Shown here one piece after another: positions 35,115-46,790 of a stretch of DNA of 64,000 nucleotides. The stretch's first letter is position 1, and the number at the start of each line of letters is the position of its first letter. The position numbers and the translations under genes were made by a program. The notes beneath the pieces were generated by a model. That model saw only the letters and a program-made list of their open reading frames with translations, was not told where the DNA came from and did no database searches. The DNA is from Phlebotomus papatasi. Its lineage: Eukaryota; Arthropoda; Insecta; Diptera; Psychodidae. The stretch lies in the NCBI RefSeq assembly GCF_024763615.1, contig NC_077222.1, positions 84,134,001-84,198,000 on the forward strand. Reading direction: 5' to 3'.

Positions 35115-36948
35115 CTGAAATAAATGAACGTGGATGTACAATCAGAAAGCATTTTTTTTAAATATTGTATTTTATGTAGAAATAAATAGTAATATTTTTG
35201 AAAATGTCATACCAAATGGAAAATTGGTCATGTTAATCATCTAAATGAAATCATGAATAATTTATTTAAAAATATTCTCGCTTTAAATAACCAACAAAAA
35301 TAGTGTAACCAAATGAATTTTCAAACCTCAAAAAAATATTATTACATGAGGAAATATTTAATATTAACTGGTGTAAAATTCCATTTCATTGAATACAAAC
35401 TATTAGAATTTTAACAATATATTTTGTTATTTTATCTCCACCCCTTTTTTCACATTATATACAACGAATGCGGTTTAATTCCATACGTGCACATCAGACT
35501 GCACAAAACAGAATTTATTTTCCTGGAATTAATTCATGTCCATGATAAACCGACAATAAATTCGTTTTTGTATTCGGTTTAATTCCATCTGTGACATCAT
35601 CACACTGAGTTTTTTTTTGTTTAATTTTCCATAGAAACACCGTGAATTTGTGAAAATGCAACTCAAGATCAATTGAAATTCATTTGCAATTTTTCATACA
35701 ATTTCCACCACAACTTTTTTTTCGCTTACAAACATTCGATTATAATGATTTATAAAAAGAATTGCCAAGGTCAAATGTACATATTGTTTTTATTGTACGA
35801 TTTTTGAAATCCATAAAAATTAAAATGTTAAGGAGTATTGAAGTGAAAAGGAAGTTATGCGGGAAAATGATGTGTTAAGTTCTTAAAAGTTGGTTTCCAA
35901 TTTTGCAAGATGACCAGTACGAAAAGGGATCTATATGAGACATAGCGTCAAACTTAAATATTAGAATATTCTGCAAAGCCTCTGGATCTGAAAAACCCGA
36001 TGTATGAATTTTCATAAAATGCCTTACTTTTAGCCGTGACAAAAAAATAAATTATTAAGTTAATATAAAATAGAAAATACAATTACTGGTATAACCGGTT
36101 TAAACCAATTTGCGCTATAAAATATTTGAAGATATTCAAAAAGAGGATTTTATTCCAAAATTGGTTAACAATTTTTTGGAAATAGCGACGAAACTTTAAA
36201 AGAAAAATACAATTGTTCAAAATGTTTGAGTACATTGGACATTCTAATGATTTTATCAAGTGAGACTTCAAGTATGATAAGCCATCACTGAAAATAAAAT
36301 ACCTATAAAAAGCCAAACTTTTTCTAATTGTTATTTCTTATTCTGTTATATTTTCTTTGGGCAAAAGTTTACGCTAAATCATTAAAATGAAATCGCACTT
36401 ACACGATTTGAGTGACATTTTGAGGAGTTTTCGATGCTTACAGAATAAGAAAATTTTGTGAACTTCTAGTATCCGATTTTATGTAAAAAAAAAGAGTTTG
36501 TAATGGTTCAAGCACACCTGTTATTAGATCTGGAAAATTATTAAATCAAAATTAACATCCTTTTCTTAAACGTTTAACATATGTCTATCCTACTCTTTTG
36601 AACTCTTCTTCTTCTTTTGAACATCACATCAAATTAAATTTAGTTCAGTCCAATTTGGAGATTGAAAAAGTAGAATAGACTTATGCAAGCCTTTTGAGAA
36701 AAAAAGGATACAAATTTTGATTTAATGAAATTTTACAGATATAAAATGGTATGTCGGAGGCATAACAGAAGACATTATTAAGATTTTCTACAAGAGATTA
36801 GTAAAAAAAAATGGAATTCTTGGGCAGTATATGTTGCACACAACTCACATTATTATTATAAGATGATAATTAATAATAATAAGTACATATCATAACTTGA
36901 TAAAATTTTGGTATTCTAATGTCGCATGCTTTTTTTACGCAAAGCGGT
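35115..36948. other. Intron between osa exons B and C, unclassified part
   Basis: AT-rich. At 35.46-35.62 kb the phrase 'cggtttaattccat' occurs twice about 110 bp apart, a short direct repeat. No transposon end was fixed and no open frame is noteworthy. Confidence 0.45.
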
Positions 36949-37005
36949 CAGCAGACCAGAGATTTACCCCAGTTACCTATACGATCTGGATTTTCTAAAT
37001 AACAA
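36949..37005. mobile_element. Family D fragment
   Basis: 'gcggtcagcagaccagagat' followed by 'ttaccccagttacc' matches the start of family D with several changes. It fades after about 55 bp. Confidence 0.4.
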
Positions 37006-37149
37006 GCAAAGGCAGTGATTCCTTAAAGATATACGGGGTGGCCGAAATGAACTGCAACTAAATTCAGATCGCTATAAATAGCAACCAATTTTAATTTCGG
37101 AAACCAATTTTTTTTTCGGAATCGTATAGATCGTATAGATCATTTGCCC

Positions 37150-38107
37150 TTAACTCTTTCGCGTCCCACTTTTATTCAGCAGATGAATTCATGCAAAATT
37201 GAGTTTTTCCTAATGCTTTATGATCAAATATAATAGTTCAGAGAGAAAAAAAAATTTCCATTGCGTGAAAACTCGGAAAAACCCCGGGTCATATATGACC
37301 CTGTTGTCCTCAAGGGAAGTGTATTTACCATTTTCAAAATCTATATCACGGGCTTTTTAAGAGTTTTTTTTTGCTTGAAGTTACTAATTTGGCCAAAACC
37401 ATGGCAAACTGGATTGTCTTGATGAACACTGTACTCCTGGTGTTCAAGGAATCTTCCTGGTAATCCCTTGAACAGTCACTGTCACAATATTTTGAGTGGT
37501 ATTTGGCAAAAATAAACTTATCTACACATTTATTCACACACAATACAATTGCACAATATGAGACGCTTGCAGAATACTCTAAAATATTGCAAAATATGTT
37601 ATAATTCATCAGATATAAGATGAAATGTCCAGGAGCAAGATGTCCCATCTGCATTTCACAAAGAAAAACAATGTCCCAACTACATTTCGCTGCAGGTTTG
37701 GGACGAAAACACTGTTACCCTTGGGGACTATAGGGTCATATATGACCCGGAAAATTCTACACGCTTTTCTGGAAAATTGAGAGTAATTTATTATATCAAA
37801 ATATGCAATATACACTCTTTGGATATTCTATTTTGTATTTCTAAAGAATTTTTTGCTAAAAAAAATAAATGAATATAAAAATTTTTGAAAAAGAAAAGTC
37901 ATTTCACAAAGTTCGAAATTCGTGATTTTTGATCTCAAATATTTTCTTTTCCTGAATATCTGGAGTCTTGAGAAAATTAGCCAAGAATCTTACATCCTTC
38001 TATTATGATGTCGTGCACAAACCGATAGATTTCAATTAATGTAAATAGTCAAAAGAAATTGTTTTTTCCCCGGGTCATATATGACCCTAATGACGCGAAA
38101 GAGTTAA
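37150..38107. mobile_element. piggyBac-like element 1, TTAA-flanked
   Basis: 958 bp including TTAA at each end, TTAACTCTTTCGCGTCCC to GACGCGAAAGAGTTAA. The palindrome GGGTCATATATGACCC occurs three times inside, near 37287, 37734 and 38066. The D-family sequence on either side ('aatcgtatagatcatttgcc' and 'taatcgcctcctaagtt') closes up when the element is removed. Minus-strand frames 37346-37654 and 37609-37815 show no recognisable transposase motif. Confidence 0.8.
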
Positions 38108-38214
38108 TAATCGCCTCCTAAGTTAAATTTAAAAAAAAAAATCTTGACTAATAAGATTTTAGAACAGTTTAACCGTGTGGCTAAGCGTTAGGTCTAAAGC
38201 CCGTATTAGGCTCT
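38108..38214 (+). mobile_element. Family D right half
   Basis: Carries 'aaaatcttgactaataagat', 'taaccgtgtggctaagcgtt' and the terminal 'ggtctaaagcccgtatta'. The left half precedes the piggyBac-like insertion, around 37085-37149. Confidence 0.65.
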
Positions 38215-38318
38215 AAATGAAAGATTTCTAACGTTTTTCTCTGTTACGTCAATAAAAATACATTTTGAAATAAAAATACAGCGTTTTAGTAAATTGCAGT
38301 TCATTCGGGCCATCCTGT

Positions 38319-38895
38319 ATATAAAATCATGAGAATTTTCTGAATAATTTGCTAATTTATTCAGAATACTAAATATACCAAATAATATACTAATTATACT
38401 AAATAAACCAAACGGTATGAGATATCAACTTTTACTCTTCGGTGCCCCCCCACCCCCCTACATTAATCGATATTATGGGTAGTTTTCTACTACCTCTCAA
38501 CTCCCTGCTTTAAATTTGAAATCTAGTTTTTTTTATATTTATTTTACCAAAAAGCTTTAACAATTTTTTTTTTTCATTTCGGATAGGTTTTGTGGGTTTT
38601 GTAGATGGTCAAGGTAAATATTTCGTCTATATTCGTCGCTTCGATCAACAAACCGTGCTAATTGCATTTGTTTTGTCCCTATACTTGTTACAAAAGCCCA
38701 CAGCGCTGCATAATCGTTCATAAAAAAGTAAATAAAAAGGAAATGCAGTTAGCACAATTGCTGATCCAAACGATAATATGCCTATAAACTCTACATTCCA
38801 TCTAACGATTTTTTGAACATCTAGTCAAAGTCCTCCACAATTAGTACATTCCCAATATGTTTTAAAATAACTTTAACGTAAACGGTCAAAGTATT
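38319..38895. other. Intronic DNA, nothing recognised
   Basis: AT-rich with a C-rich spot at 38445-38460. No gene or repeat identified. Confidence 0.4.
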
Positions 38896-39403
38896 TTAAC
38901 CCTTTAACGACGAGACACTTTTGACGGACTGAAAATCAACAATAAAAATTACACTGGGAAACATAATCAATGTTAAATTTTACATCTAACCTTGGAAAGT
39001 CCAACAGAATCTGATTCGGTGTATTTTGTGCTTCTATGAACGATAGGGACAAAAATAGCCCAAAAATTTAAGTAATTTTTCTAACAATACCAATGAATAA
39101 TATTTTTCGCTTTAATGAAAAATATTACATGTGAGTATTGTAGTTTATATTGCCAAAAGGGTTTTGCTTAAAAAAAATAGAAGTATAAAAAATAAATAAA
39201 ATCAATTATGAATTTGAGAATTTAAAAATTCGCCATTTTTGAGCTTAAATATTTACTACATATTTTGCAAAATATATTCTGGATTCCTTCAACCTTCTAC
39301 TTTACAATTATGTACAGACATAAGAAAAAAGTAACTTTAGGTAGTCAGGAAAAATTGTTTTCTTTATGGGACACCGGTGTTCCAATCGTCCTAAAAGGGT
39401 TAA
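38896..39403. mobile_element. piggyBac-like MITE 2, TTAA-flanked
   Basis: 508 bp from TTAACCCTTTAACGACGAG to GTCCTAAAAGGGTTAA. The right subterminal region holds the palindrome GGAACACCGGTGTCCC (read on the minus strand), comparable in position and layout to the GGGTCATATATGACCC palindromes of the other piggyBac-like copies. Non-coding. Confidence 0.8.
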
Positions 39404-39751
39404 AATATCCACCTCTTAACAATTTTCAATTCTAGGATGTTTTTCTAATGATTTATTTCCCAATTTAAATCGGTTGTAAACATGATATGTGTAGCAATAA
39501 AAGAGGTAAGAAAAATTCATAGTGCCCTATTTCGTGAGTTTAAATATAAACATTTTGCAGAATAATTGAAGAGAATTAATAAATTTTATTAGACAATTAA
39601 TTCATGTAGACAAGAGAAGAAAATTCACCATTGACTATTGTGCCACTAATTTCGAAATGAAGAAATGTTAACATTCGTGTAAGAGCTTCTTGTGAAATGG
39701 TTTTAAGAAATTGGAAGATTATAAATAAGGTAGGTCAAGAGAGCTTCTTAC
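39404..39751. other. Intron downstream of exon B
   Basis: AT-rich, non-repetitive; no feature beyond the exon B donor at its right edge. Confidence 0.5.
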
Positions 39752-39934
39752 CTGGTGTGGTGATTGTGCCGGCTGAGGTGGCTGTGGGGACGGACTTGGG
39801 GCATGACCAGGACTCTGCGGCGGATGCAATTGTTGGGGTGAAGGAGGTGGATGAGGATGACCACTAGTTGGACCAGGACTTGCAGCAGGAGATGGTCCTC
39901 CAGGGCCTGGCCATGCTCTATTGGGTTCTGGATA
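39752..39934 (-). CDS. osa: osa (ARID1-like) internal exon B, 61 codons
   Basis: A 183-bp exon on the minus strand, bounded by an acceptor ending ATTTCAG above 39934 and a donor CAG|GTAAGA below 39752. Both borders are phase 0. The frame opens YPEPNRAWPGPGGPSPAASP, continues through His/Pro/Gln/Ser-rich repeats (SPQQLHPPQSPGHAPSPSPQ) and ends SPHQ. No stop. It is in frame with exon A upstream and exon C downstream. The composition fits the disordered N-terminal half of Osa/ARID1, which contacts other BAP-complex and transcription factors. Like exon C it starts YP, and like exon A it ends HQ, so HQ|YP appears at both junctions. The frame recorded on the same strand from a Met codon (39748-39969) is out of phase and not the real protein. 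Confidence 0.7.
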
Positions 39935-40803
39935 CTGAAATAGTCAAATAAACACAAACACGAACACATGAGTAATAAGTATACATCAGTAATATTTTCT
40001 TATCAGTCATTCAACAGAAAGCCATTTAAATGTTCCCGGCTTTTACCATTCAACACGAAACGCTTGAAGGGTTTTGTCACTCGCAATATATTTATAAATG
40101 GGTGGTAAGTCATATTGTGAGACAAGAGCCTATATTTTTCATGGCGGGAAATCATAAAATATGGTTATATGGTTGCACCACACATAAAGAAAGTCTCAAG
40201 TACATAGGACAATAAAATTCAGCATTTTATTGGGCAAAATAAAAATCAGTTAGTGACATTTACTACTTTGCCCCGTTGTATTTTTTTTTTTCAAGTAGAA
40301 ACTTTTGCTACAATTTCAGTATATAAAACACCTGATTTAGTAGATATACCATTTTTTTTCTTTCTTGTCTCTCCTTCACCTGTTTTTTTTCCGTCATATT
40401 TCCCTATTTAAGAATAAGTGAGCTTTTGTATTTTGAATTTAGATGAAAGGTACATAGACGATATTGCGGCACAAAAAGCATTTAAAACGGAAAGCTCTCT
40501 CAATTCGACAGCATTGTAGGATTTATAGGCTTTCGTGAGGAAAGATGTCAGTGGAATAAATAATTCTGAGACAAGTATAGAGTAAAACCCTCTCCATTCA
40601 ATGAAATTGTTGTCGCTGTTTACTTGACATATAACACAAGACCCGAATACCTAACAACAACAATACACACACCACATACCATCCTCCAAATATTGAGGAA
40701 AAGGCCAAAGATTGTTATGGAATAACAAGGGTGAGAAAGAGAGTAGAATAAATAGCAAAAATATCAAACAAGTGTAGAAAATTGCTTTACACCAAATCGA
40801 TCC
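39935..40803. other. Intron upstream of exon B
   Basis: AT-rich, apparently single copy. The 61-codon + frame 40030-40215 is on the non-coding strand of the host gene and has no recognisable motif. Confidence 0.45.
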
Positions 40804-41783
40804 CTCAGAATAAGATCCGAACAACTCGATTTTTTGCGAAATTCGTTTTTTTCGCTTTTCGGGTACTCCTTGATACCCTCTACTTTCCCTGTGAATATTA
40901 TACCGGAAAATAAATTATTCCCAAAGTTATAGCGCTTTTTCTAAAAAAGCAAAATCACACTCATTTTTCAATTCAGTGAGGATAAGAACCGCATAACTCG
41001 ACCGTGTGACGTCATCATTTTGCTTGTGAAAAGTATCCCGGCTGATTTCACGACAATAGATAAGCTATTATTTGGCTGCAAATATGTATAGTCTTCAATT
41101 TGGTGATAACTAGTTAATAACTAATATAGTTAATAATAGTTAATAACTCTTTTATAAAATTAAAAAAAAATTTATCAAAAACTAAAAACTGGAAATTGAA
41201 TAAGAAATAGGCGTAAAATGCTAGCATTTTTTATCTAGTTTGACAGCTGTAATGGACATTTGAATGGCTTTTATTATAAAGACCAAAGAAAATTTCCCGA
41301 TTTAATCCAGAATATAAATTTTGCGAATATTGCAATTATTTATCAAATATTACTAATATCTTGATATTTTTTTTGAGGTTCTCGAGTATTGCAAGTGTTG
41401 CAAAAACTGGATAAAAGCGATAAAATGCTAATTTATTATGCAGCAAACTTCTCGTTGGCGCGAGTTGAATAAACCTGTTAACTTTTAATAGGTTTTGTCG
41501 CTTGAAAATTGGTTTGAAATAATAACAAGAAATATGTGAAAAAGTGAAAATTATAAAAAAAAAAATAATATAAGACCTATAGGGGGTGTGGTTATCCGTC
41601 CTGGGATTCCTAATTCACTGAAACACTTCCTCTTGGTTCGATAATTATATCTTTTTATTAATCAATTTTCACATGAAAGTCTTCTACATGTTCTTTCGGA
41701 TAATTAGCCGCCCCGTCAAATCATTGCTCTACCTGCCGATTTTACTCGGAGGTTTTTTGAATTTTAACGGTATATTCTAGTAC

Positions 41784-42390
41784 ATTCAGAGAAAATCTGT
41801 AGATTTTCGGCAGAAATTCTGCAGATTCTCGGCAGAATTTCTCCCTAGAAAATCTGCATAACCTCCATTACTTCACAAAAATATTGTTGATTTATGAAGA
41901 AACTGTAGAAGTTATAAAGAAAATGATATGCTCTGCTTAACAAGCATTACCGAATACACATCGCCAATCGAATGATACAAAAGCACGAAATTTTGGTCGA
42001 CACTCTGTTTAAAGTTTTCACTTCACCATTCTCTACTTAGAACACGGCGTCGCAGAATTCTTTATTTTATATAAATACTGTGAAATCACCAAGAGAATCA
42101 CTCTATTGATTTTTGCAATACAGTGAAAAATATTCCATCTTTTCTGACAGAGCTGTCTGGAAAGTCTGGAATGTAGAAAAATCTACAGAAAATCGGCAAA
42201 ATATCTATAGAAATTCGTCTGAGTATGCACCAGGATTCATCAGAAAATCTGTAAAAATTTCTGACGAATTTTGTCCCAAGCCCAAATAAAATTCGTAGGA
42301 ATATCTACAGATTTCTCGGCAGATTTTCGGCAGAGGTGTAGATATTTTCTGCAGAAAACTTAAAGATATCTGACGAAATTATTTGACGCT
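41784..42390. repeat. Repeat cluster of AATCTGCAGATTTTCGGCAGA-type motifs
   Basis: A motif close to 'aaatctgyagattttcggc' recurs at about 41790, 41815, 41850, 42178, 42240, 42300 and 42320 in both orientations. The left group and right group are arranged as a loose inverted repeat around a non-repetitive core, as in a MITE whose ends consist of repeated binding-site-like units. Confidence 0.6.
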
Positions 42391-42677
42391 GCCATTCCAC
42401 ACTTCGCTTCTTCTTCTTCCTCTTCCAGTTCCCCATCCTAGACACACACCATCTGATCGACATCCCCCTCGACTACAGTTCCCACAGGGGGAATTCTGTA
42501 ATTGTCGTGGAATTGTTACGCGTGAGTTTGAAACCTGTTAATGTTAATCGAACTTTTGTACTCATATCACATGTGTTCGAAAATGCAATTGATTTTTTAA
42601 ACACCTTAACACCCAAAGTGGCATTTTACTCCAATTTTAAGTTTGGAGCTTCATAGTGGAAATTCCATTCAATATTA

Positions 42678-42911
42678 CAGTAGACTCTCTCTCAATCGGG
42701 AATATGGGGCAAAATGTCATCCGGTTTAGCGATAGAATTGAGCGTCAAAGCCTTTGTAAATTCCACAAAAAGCGCTCAATTATAAAGAATCACGATAAAA
42801 TAGGAAGAACTACAGCGAATTTGAGCGAATTAGCTTCATAATTAAACGTGAAAATTGTCAACAAAATTTGTCGCCCGATTTAAAAAGAGCCGATTGAGTG
42901 AGGGTCTACTG
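42678..42911 (+). mobile_element. Family B (pogo-type) MITE, copy 1
   Basis: 234 bp between TA dinucleotides (42676-42677, 42912-42913), with ~22-bp inverted termini starting CAGTAGACTCTCTCTCAATC. Pogo/Tigger elements have CAG-starting termini and TA duplications. The copies at 33271 and 56928 match throughout. Confidence 0.85.
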
Positions 42912-43699
42912 TATACTAAAATGATAAGACTAATGTATAGAGAATTTAATTAGCTTTCATTTAGTAGAAAAAAATAAAATTGCTTTTTTGTGGAGAATAT
43001 CTGCTTTGGCATTTTATGCCAGTTTGGTATTTTACGTGATTTTTTGGCTCGGGTTTTAAAGTATTAAAATGTCTTGAAAAAATTACTTAGTACAATTGAT
43101 ATACATAGATAGTGATTCGTATGAGGAATGATATCGAAACAATTTTGACAAGTGATGCGTGATCAGCCGGGTCTTTTGGCAGCGTGGGAAAACTCGAGTT
43201 GTTCGGGTCTTATCCTGAGCTTTTGATATGACAGCTCAGGAAAAATATGTTACAACTCGGAAAATATTGTAATAGTTATTAAAATACACATTATTTTGTG
43301 AAAATTTTATGGAACTAAGATAGCTATTATAATCCTTTCATTTGATGTACAATATTAGGAAAGTGAAGTTAAATTAATTGATTTATTAGCAAATGCAAAT
43401 CTCAGTTTTAAATCTCTCTCCTGTAAAGTTGGCCATTCGCGAGTTGTTCGGGTCTTATTCTGAGTGATCGAAATATTCAATGTGTACTTCTTGAAATATA
43501 TAAAAATACGGGATGAGAAATGAGAAAAAAACATAGAACAAAAAAATTTAAAGGGCTCGACAAGAAAAAAAATAAGCTCTACGGAAGTATGTGAGATATA
43601 TATGTATATAATACTTGAGTGAAATTGAAAGCGAAACTGTTTAGTGAGATAAGGAGAAAGAAGAAGCATCAACCTTTGGGAAGTACACATCTTCCAAAA

Positions 43700-44500
43700 C
43701 ACACATGATTTCATACAATCCTCCTTTCGTTCATGCACATAATATACATTGGGTACCTATACATATGATACTGACAGAGTATAATCCCAGGGAGATGGGA
43801 AGCGGTTGAGAGAGAAACTTTTGTCACCCTTCACTGAACAAGAATCCCATCCACCCACAATTCGCAAACCACTCGTCGTATACACCAAAAGTCGTCTTTT
43901 GCCCCCAAAAGAAAAAAAAATATAATGGGTACATCTGACTTGATATCTCGCCTCCACTGGTATACTAAGATTCACTCAAAGGAGTGAACTTTTGCCTTGT
44001 TGTCCTTAATATTATATACGTAATGTGAACACAAGGGATGCCAAACTGAAGATTCTCCTTTTAGGTATATATCCAGTCCGTCATCATACTTTCAAAGATA
44101 CATAGCAAGGTCGCTTATAAAATATGTAAGAATCCTATATGTAAAAAGATCTTTTCTTCTTTCTTACCATTCTTTCAATCACACCCCATCTCTATGCCAA
44201 ATACTCAAAGTTGTATCTCGCAGACTATATTCTCTACATTCCCCGTCATCCCCACATCTCATTCTTCTTCTTTTTTTTCTGGCATACTCCACCCCACTCC
44301 CCCATGAATGATGCACACACAGACAAGAGGGTGGAATTTTATGATATCAACTTTCTTTTGTCACTTTCATCCTAAGAATAGCTCAACATTCACTTTACAC
44401 AAGGGTGAATCGCGACCAAAAGAAATTCACTTGTTCTTCGTACCATTCAAAAAAATGCAAAAAATGAAACTCCAAATGTCACTTTTAAAAGACTGAACAA
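43700..44500. other. Pyrimidine-rich island
   Basis: Apparently single-copy sequence with C/T-rich runs on the + strand (44160-44310), sandwiched between transposon-rich segments. Small frames on both strands (127, 72, 62 codons) have no recognisable motif. Confidence 0.4.
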
Positions 44501-44755
44501 ATCTATTCACCACACATTCTTTAAAAGCTTCCTCTTTTTTTCCCATGAAAAGACTTGAGTATGAAGATGTTGAGTTGTCTGGTTGAATTTATGAAAGCAC
44601 AGCTTTTATTTAATCCCTTATTAATAGTCTCTAAAATAAATTTAGCTTTCTTTTGTACAAATTATTTCACTATTTTCTTTTACTAAAAATTAGGGGTTAC
44701 GTAAGTCTTGCAATTTCCATAGCATTTTTTATGGAATACGGTACAACGCCATGTA

Positions 44756-45804
44756 GGGGAAGTGTGCCAAATTTCGGCCAGCTTCTAATTTCGGCCACTT
44801 TGAGTGTAATTTCGTCCATGGAAATAAATTAATTAAAATTATGTATGTAATCTTCGAATAGTCAATGAATTCATTTTGTTTTTAAATATTTATTCATTCT
44901 TGGATGTATTAACACAAAGGCCGTTAAATTTTAGGTATAATTTGAATTTAAATTGCGTTGTAAAAACTCAGTGTGGAAAGAGTCTTACAAAAAATGCGAA
45001 AGATCGATTGTGTTTCTAGCAGTCTTGCGATTTGTGGTGAAGTGCAAAAGGTTTTCCTTCGGTGTTTTTCATTAAAATTGATTAGTTTTCGTTAAAGATT
45101 GTTACTGTTTGTGTTAATAGTGAATCAATCTTTAAATTTCGGGTGAAATTTCCCAGCTGGATCCTGTATCTCGCGTAAAAAAGTATATACTTTGTGAGCG
45201 TCTCTCCGGTGAGGTAGTGTTGCCTATTCCGGCAACATCTTTCGCTTTCCTAAATTTCTTGTTCATTTTGCGTTTCTTTTTCCAATTTCTGAGTTCTACA
45301 ATGTCCAGAGAAAAAAACCATCACTTCTATGAAAAAGATGATGTGGAAAAGGCCTTGGAAGAGTTCAGGAAGGGCAAATTGCTACGAGAATCTGCGCGTA
45401 AATTTGAGATGCTACTCTTCAGGCCTTCCGGACAAATTACACGGAAGATCTCAGGGCTTGTGGGTCATATAAACATATTAAACTAAATATTAAACTCGTT
45501 CCGCTTGACGTTTTGAAATTTTCTATTCTTGCGTCACAAAAGGTGGTCAGAAAAAAGGTGACCGGTATTTCACTCAAAGTGGCCGGAATACTACCCAAAG
45601 CAATGTCCATATTTTTATTAATTTTTCAATATTTTAGGAAGTGATTTAAAGAAAACAGAGATGATAAACTAGTTTTCAAGGTTCCACACAACCCTCCCGA
45701 AAAGGGAGTAACAAAAAATATCAATATGAATTAAAAATAATGCATTTCAAACTTAGGACTTTGGTGCTTATATGCAACTATGCCGAAATTTGGCACACTT
45801 ACCC
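44756..45804 (+). mobile_element. Family C (pogo-derived) element, copy 2
   Basis: 1049 bp between TA dinucleotides, starting GGGGAAGTGTGCCAAATTTC and ending 'ggcacacttaccc'. It is the longest copy and holds the least damaged HTH coding remnant (45301-45486). The remainder lacks any DDE catalytic domain, so it could only move with a transposase supplied in trans. Confidence 0.85.
45301..45486 (+). pseudogene. Transposase N-terminal remnant, pipsqueak-type HTH (pogo-like)
   Basis: From the ATG at 45301 the frame runs 61 residues: MSREKNHHFYEKDDVEKALE, then EFRKGKLLRESARKFEM, then a stretch ending TRKISGLVGHI and a stop. The blocks YxxxDVEKALEEFRKGK...RESARKF...RKISG follow the pattern of the pipsqueak helix-turn-helix at the N-terminus of pogo/Tigger-like transposases, which binds the transposon ends. 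A few residues between RKF and RKISG look inserted relative to that pattern. The frame is also open upstream to 45217, but the ATG at 45301 is the natural start by comparison with the other copies. Nothing catalytic follows. Confidence 0.7.
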
Positions 45805-45856
45805 TATATCTTCTAAAATTTTTTTCCGAAAGCAAGTTTCCTATTGTATGTGTGTA

Positions 45857-46032
45857 AAGCGGTCTTCAGACTAAAAGTTTAGCCCGGTTCCCGAAGGTCT
45901 CAAAATCACAAATTTGAACCATTAACTGTGATTATCCAATCCTAAGTCAATTTTTTTCAAATAATCTTGACTGATAAGAATTTAGAGAAGTTAAGCCATA
46001 TGGCTAAGTTTTAGGCCTGAAGCTTGTATTAC
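45857..46032 (+). mobile_element. Family D MITE, copy 2
   Basis: Starts 'gcggtcttcagactaaaagt', includes 'cccggttcccgaaggtctca' and 'ataatcttgactgataagaa', and ends 'ttaggcctgaagcttgtatta'. Imperfect terminal inverted repeats. Non-coding. Confidence 0.75.
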
Positions 46033-46080
46033 TGTCTTCATATAGACATGTAGATTTTTAGCGCACCGGGCGGGGAGGGA

Positions 46081-46165
46081 CTCGAACTCACAATTGTGAA
46101 AACGATCCAGGGATCTCTACCGTCAAAGAACTGACAGGCGCTATTACCAACTGTTCCGCAAGACA
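46081..46165 (-). other. tRNA-like SINE head, minus strand
   Basis: On the minus strand an A-box-like TTGCGGAACAGTTGGTAATA is followed about 60 nt later by a B-box-like GAGTTCGAGTCCC. The A-B distance is larger than in a normal tRNA and the acceptor stem does not pair, so a tRNA-derived SINE is likelier than a functional tRNA gene. It lies directly after a family D MITE. Confidence 0.4.
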
Positions 46166-46593
46166 CCCACTTTTTTTATAGAATTTTATCATAAAGACGA
46201 TTGTAGCCTCTGAATTTAATTCTCAACTGTTCCCAGTTACGTTACCATCCTGCCCGCGAAAGAATCAGTTATCAAATCGGATTCTTAATTTCATAATGGC
46301 TGGATTTCTGGTGTAGAGTTGAAGTTTCTCAGTTTTGGTGCTCTTGATTCCGTTAAAAATCCTTCAGTGTCACACCAAACACGTCTACAATATTGAACTC
46401 AACGTACGTAGGTACATCTCGAATACTTTGTGGCACATTTCTACTTTTTTTTCGCAAATTTTCACGAACAAAAATATAAATAATTATTTGATGCACCGCA
46501 CAGTTGATTTAACAACAAATCCTTGCACGTATTCTTGATTGAAACTCAATTGGGAACAGTTGAGAATTAAATTGAAAACTACGAAGTTAAATT

Positions 46594-46740
46594 TATTGTT
46601 CAACTGAATCAGTGGATAGAGTAGTGTCTCTATGACTGTGAGGTCTCGGGTTCAAAGCTCAGCATCAACAGAAAAATATTTCTGATGCCATATCGGCTTT
46701 AAATTCGTCTAGACCGAATGAATGAATAGTATTGCTGGTA
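46594..46740 (+). other. tRNA-like SINE, plus strand
   Basis: A-box-like TGAATCAGTGGATAGAG and B-box-like GGGTTCAAAGC are 37-40 nt apart, as in tRNA genes with a normal variable loop. A non-tRNA tail follows, ending in 'gaatgaatgaata', a short tetranucleotide repeat as found at SINE 3' ends. No stable acceptor stem. Confidence 0.45.
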
Positions 46741-46790
46741 TTGCCAATGCTGCACATCAGCAAACAAAAAGTGAACCGCCTAGTAGTTAT

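Larger units (their letters stand above)
37034..38318. mobile_element. Mariner-like element carrying nested insertions
   Basis: Flanked by TA on both sides. It starts CGGGGTGGCCGAAATGAACT and its end is the inverse (AGTTCATTCGGGCCATCCTG). Termini of this kind are typical of Tc1/mariner elements. Most of its 1285 bp is a piggyBac-like insertion (37150-38107), itself within sequence matching family D. No mariner transposase fragment was seen. Confidence 0.7.
40804..43464. mobile_element. Large composite element with ~25-bp inverted termini
   Basis: The left terminus CTCAGAATAAGATCCGAACA (40804 onward, continuing ACTCG) is inverted at 43195-43219 and again at 43440-43464. The element is therefore either 2.4 or 2.66 kb, or has a duplicated right end. 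A degenerate internal copy of the terminus occurs near 40977-41000. It contains at least two other elements (41784-42390 and 42678-42911). No transposase was recognised. Confidence 0.55.

Noticed and set aside
46081..46165. Functional tRNA gene
   Set aside because: A and B boxes are too far apart and no acceptor stem pairs.
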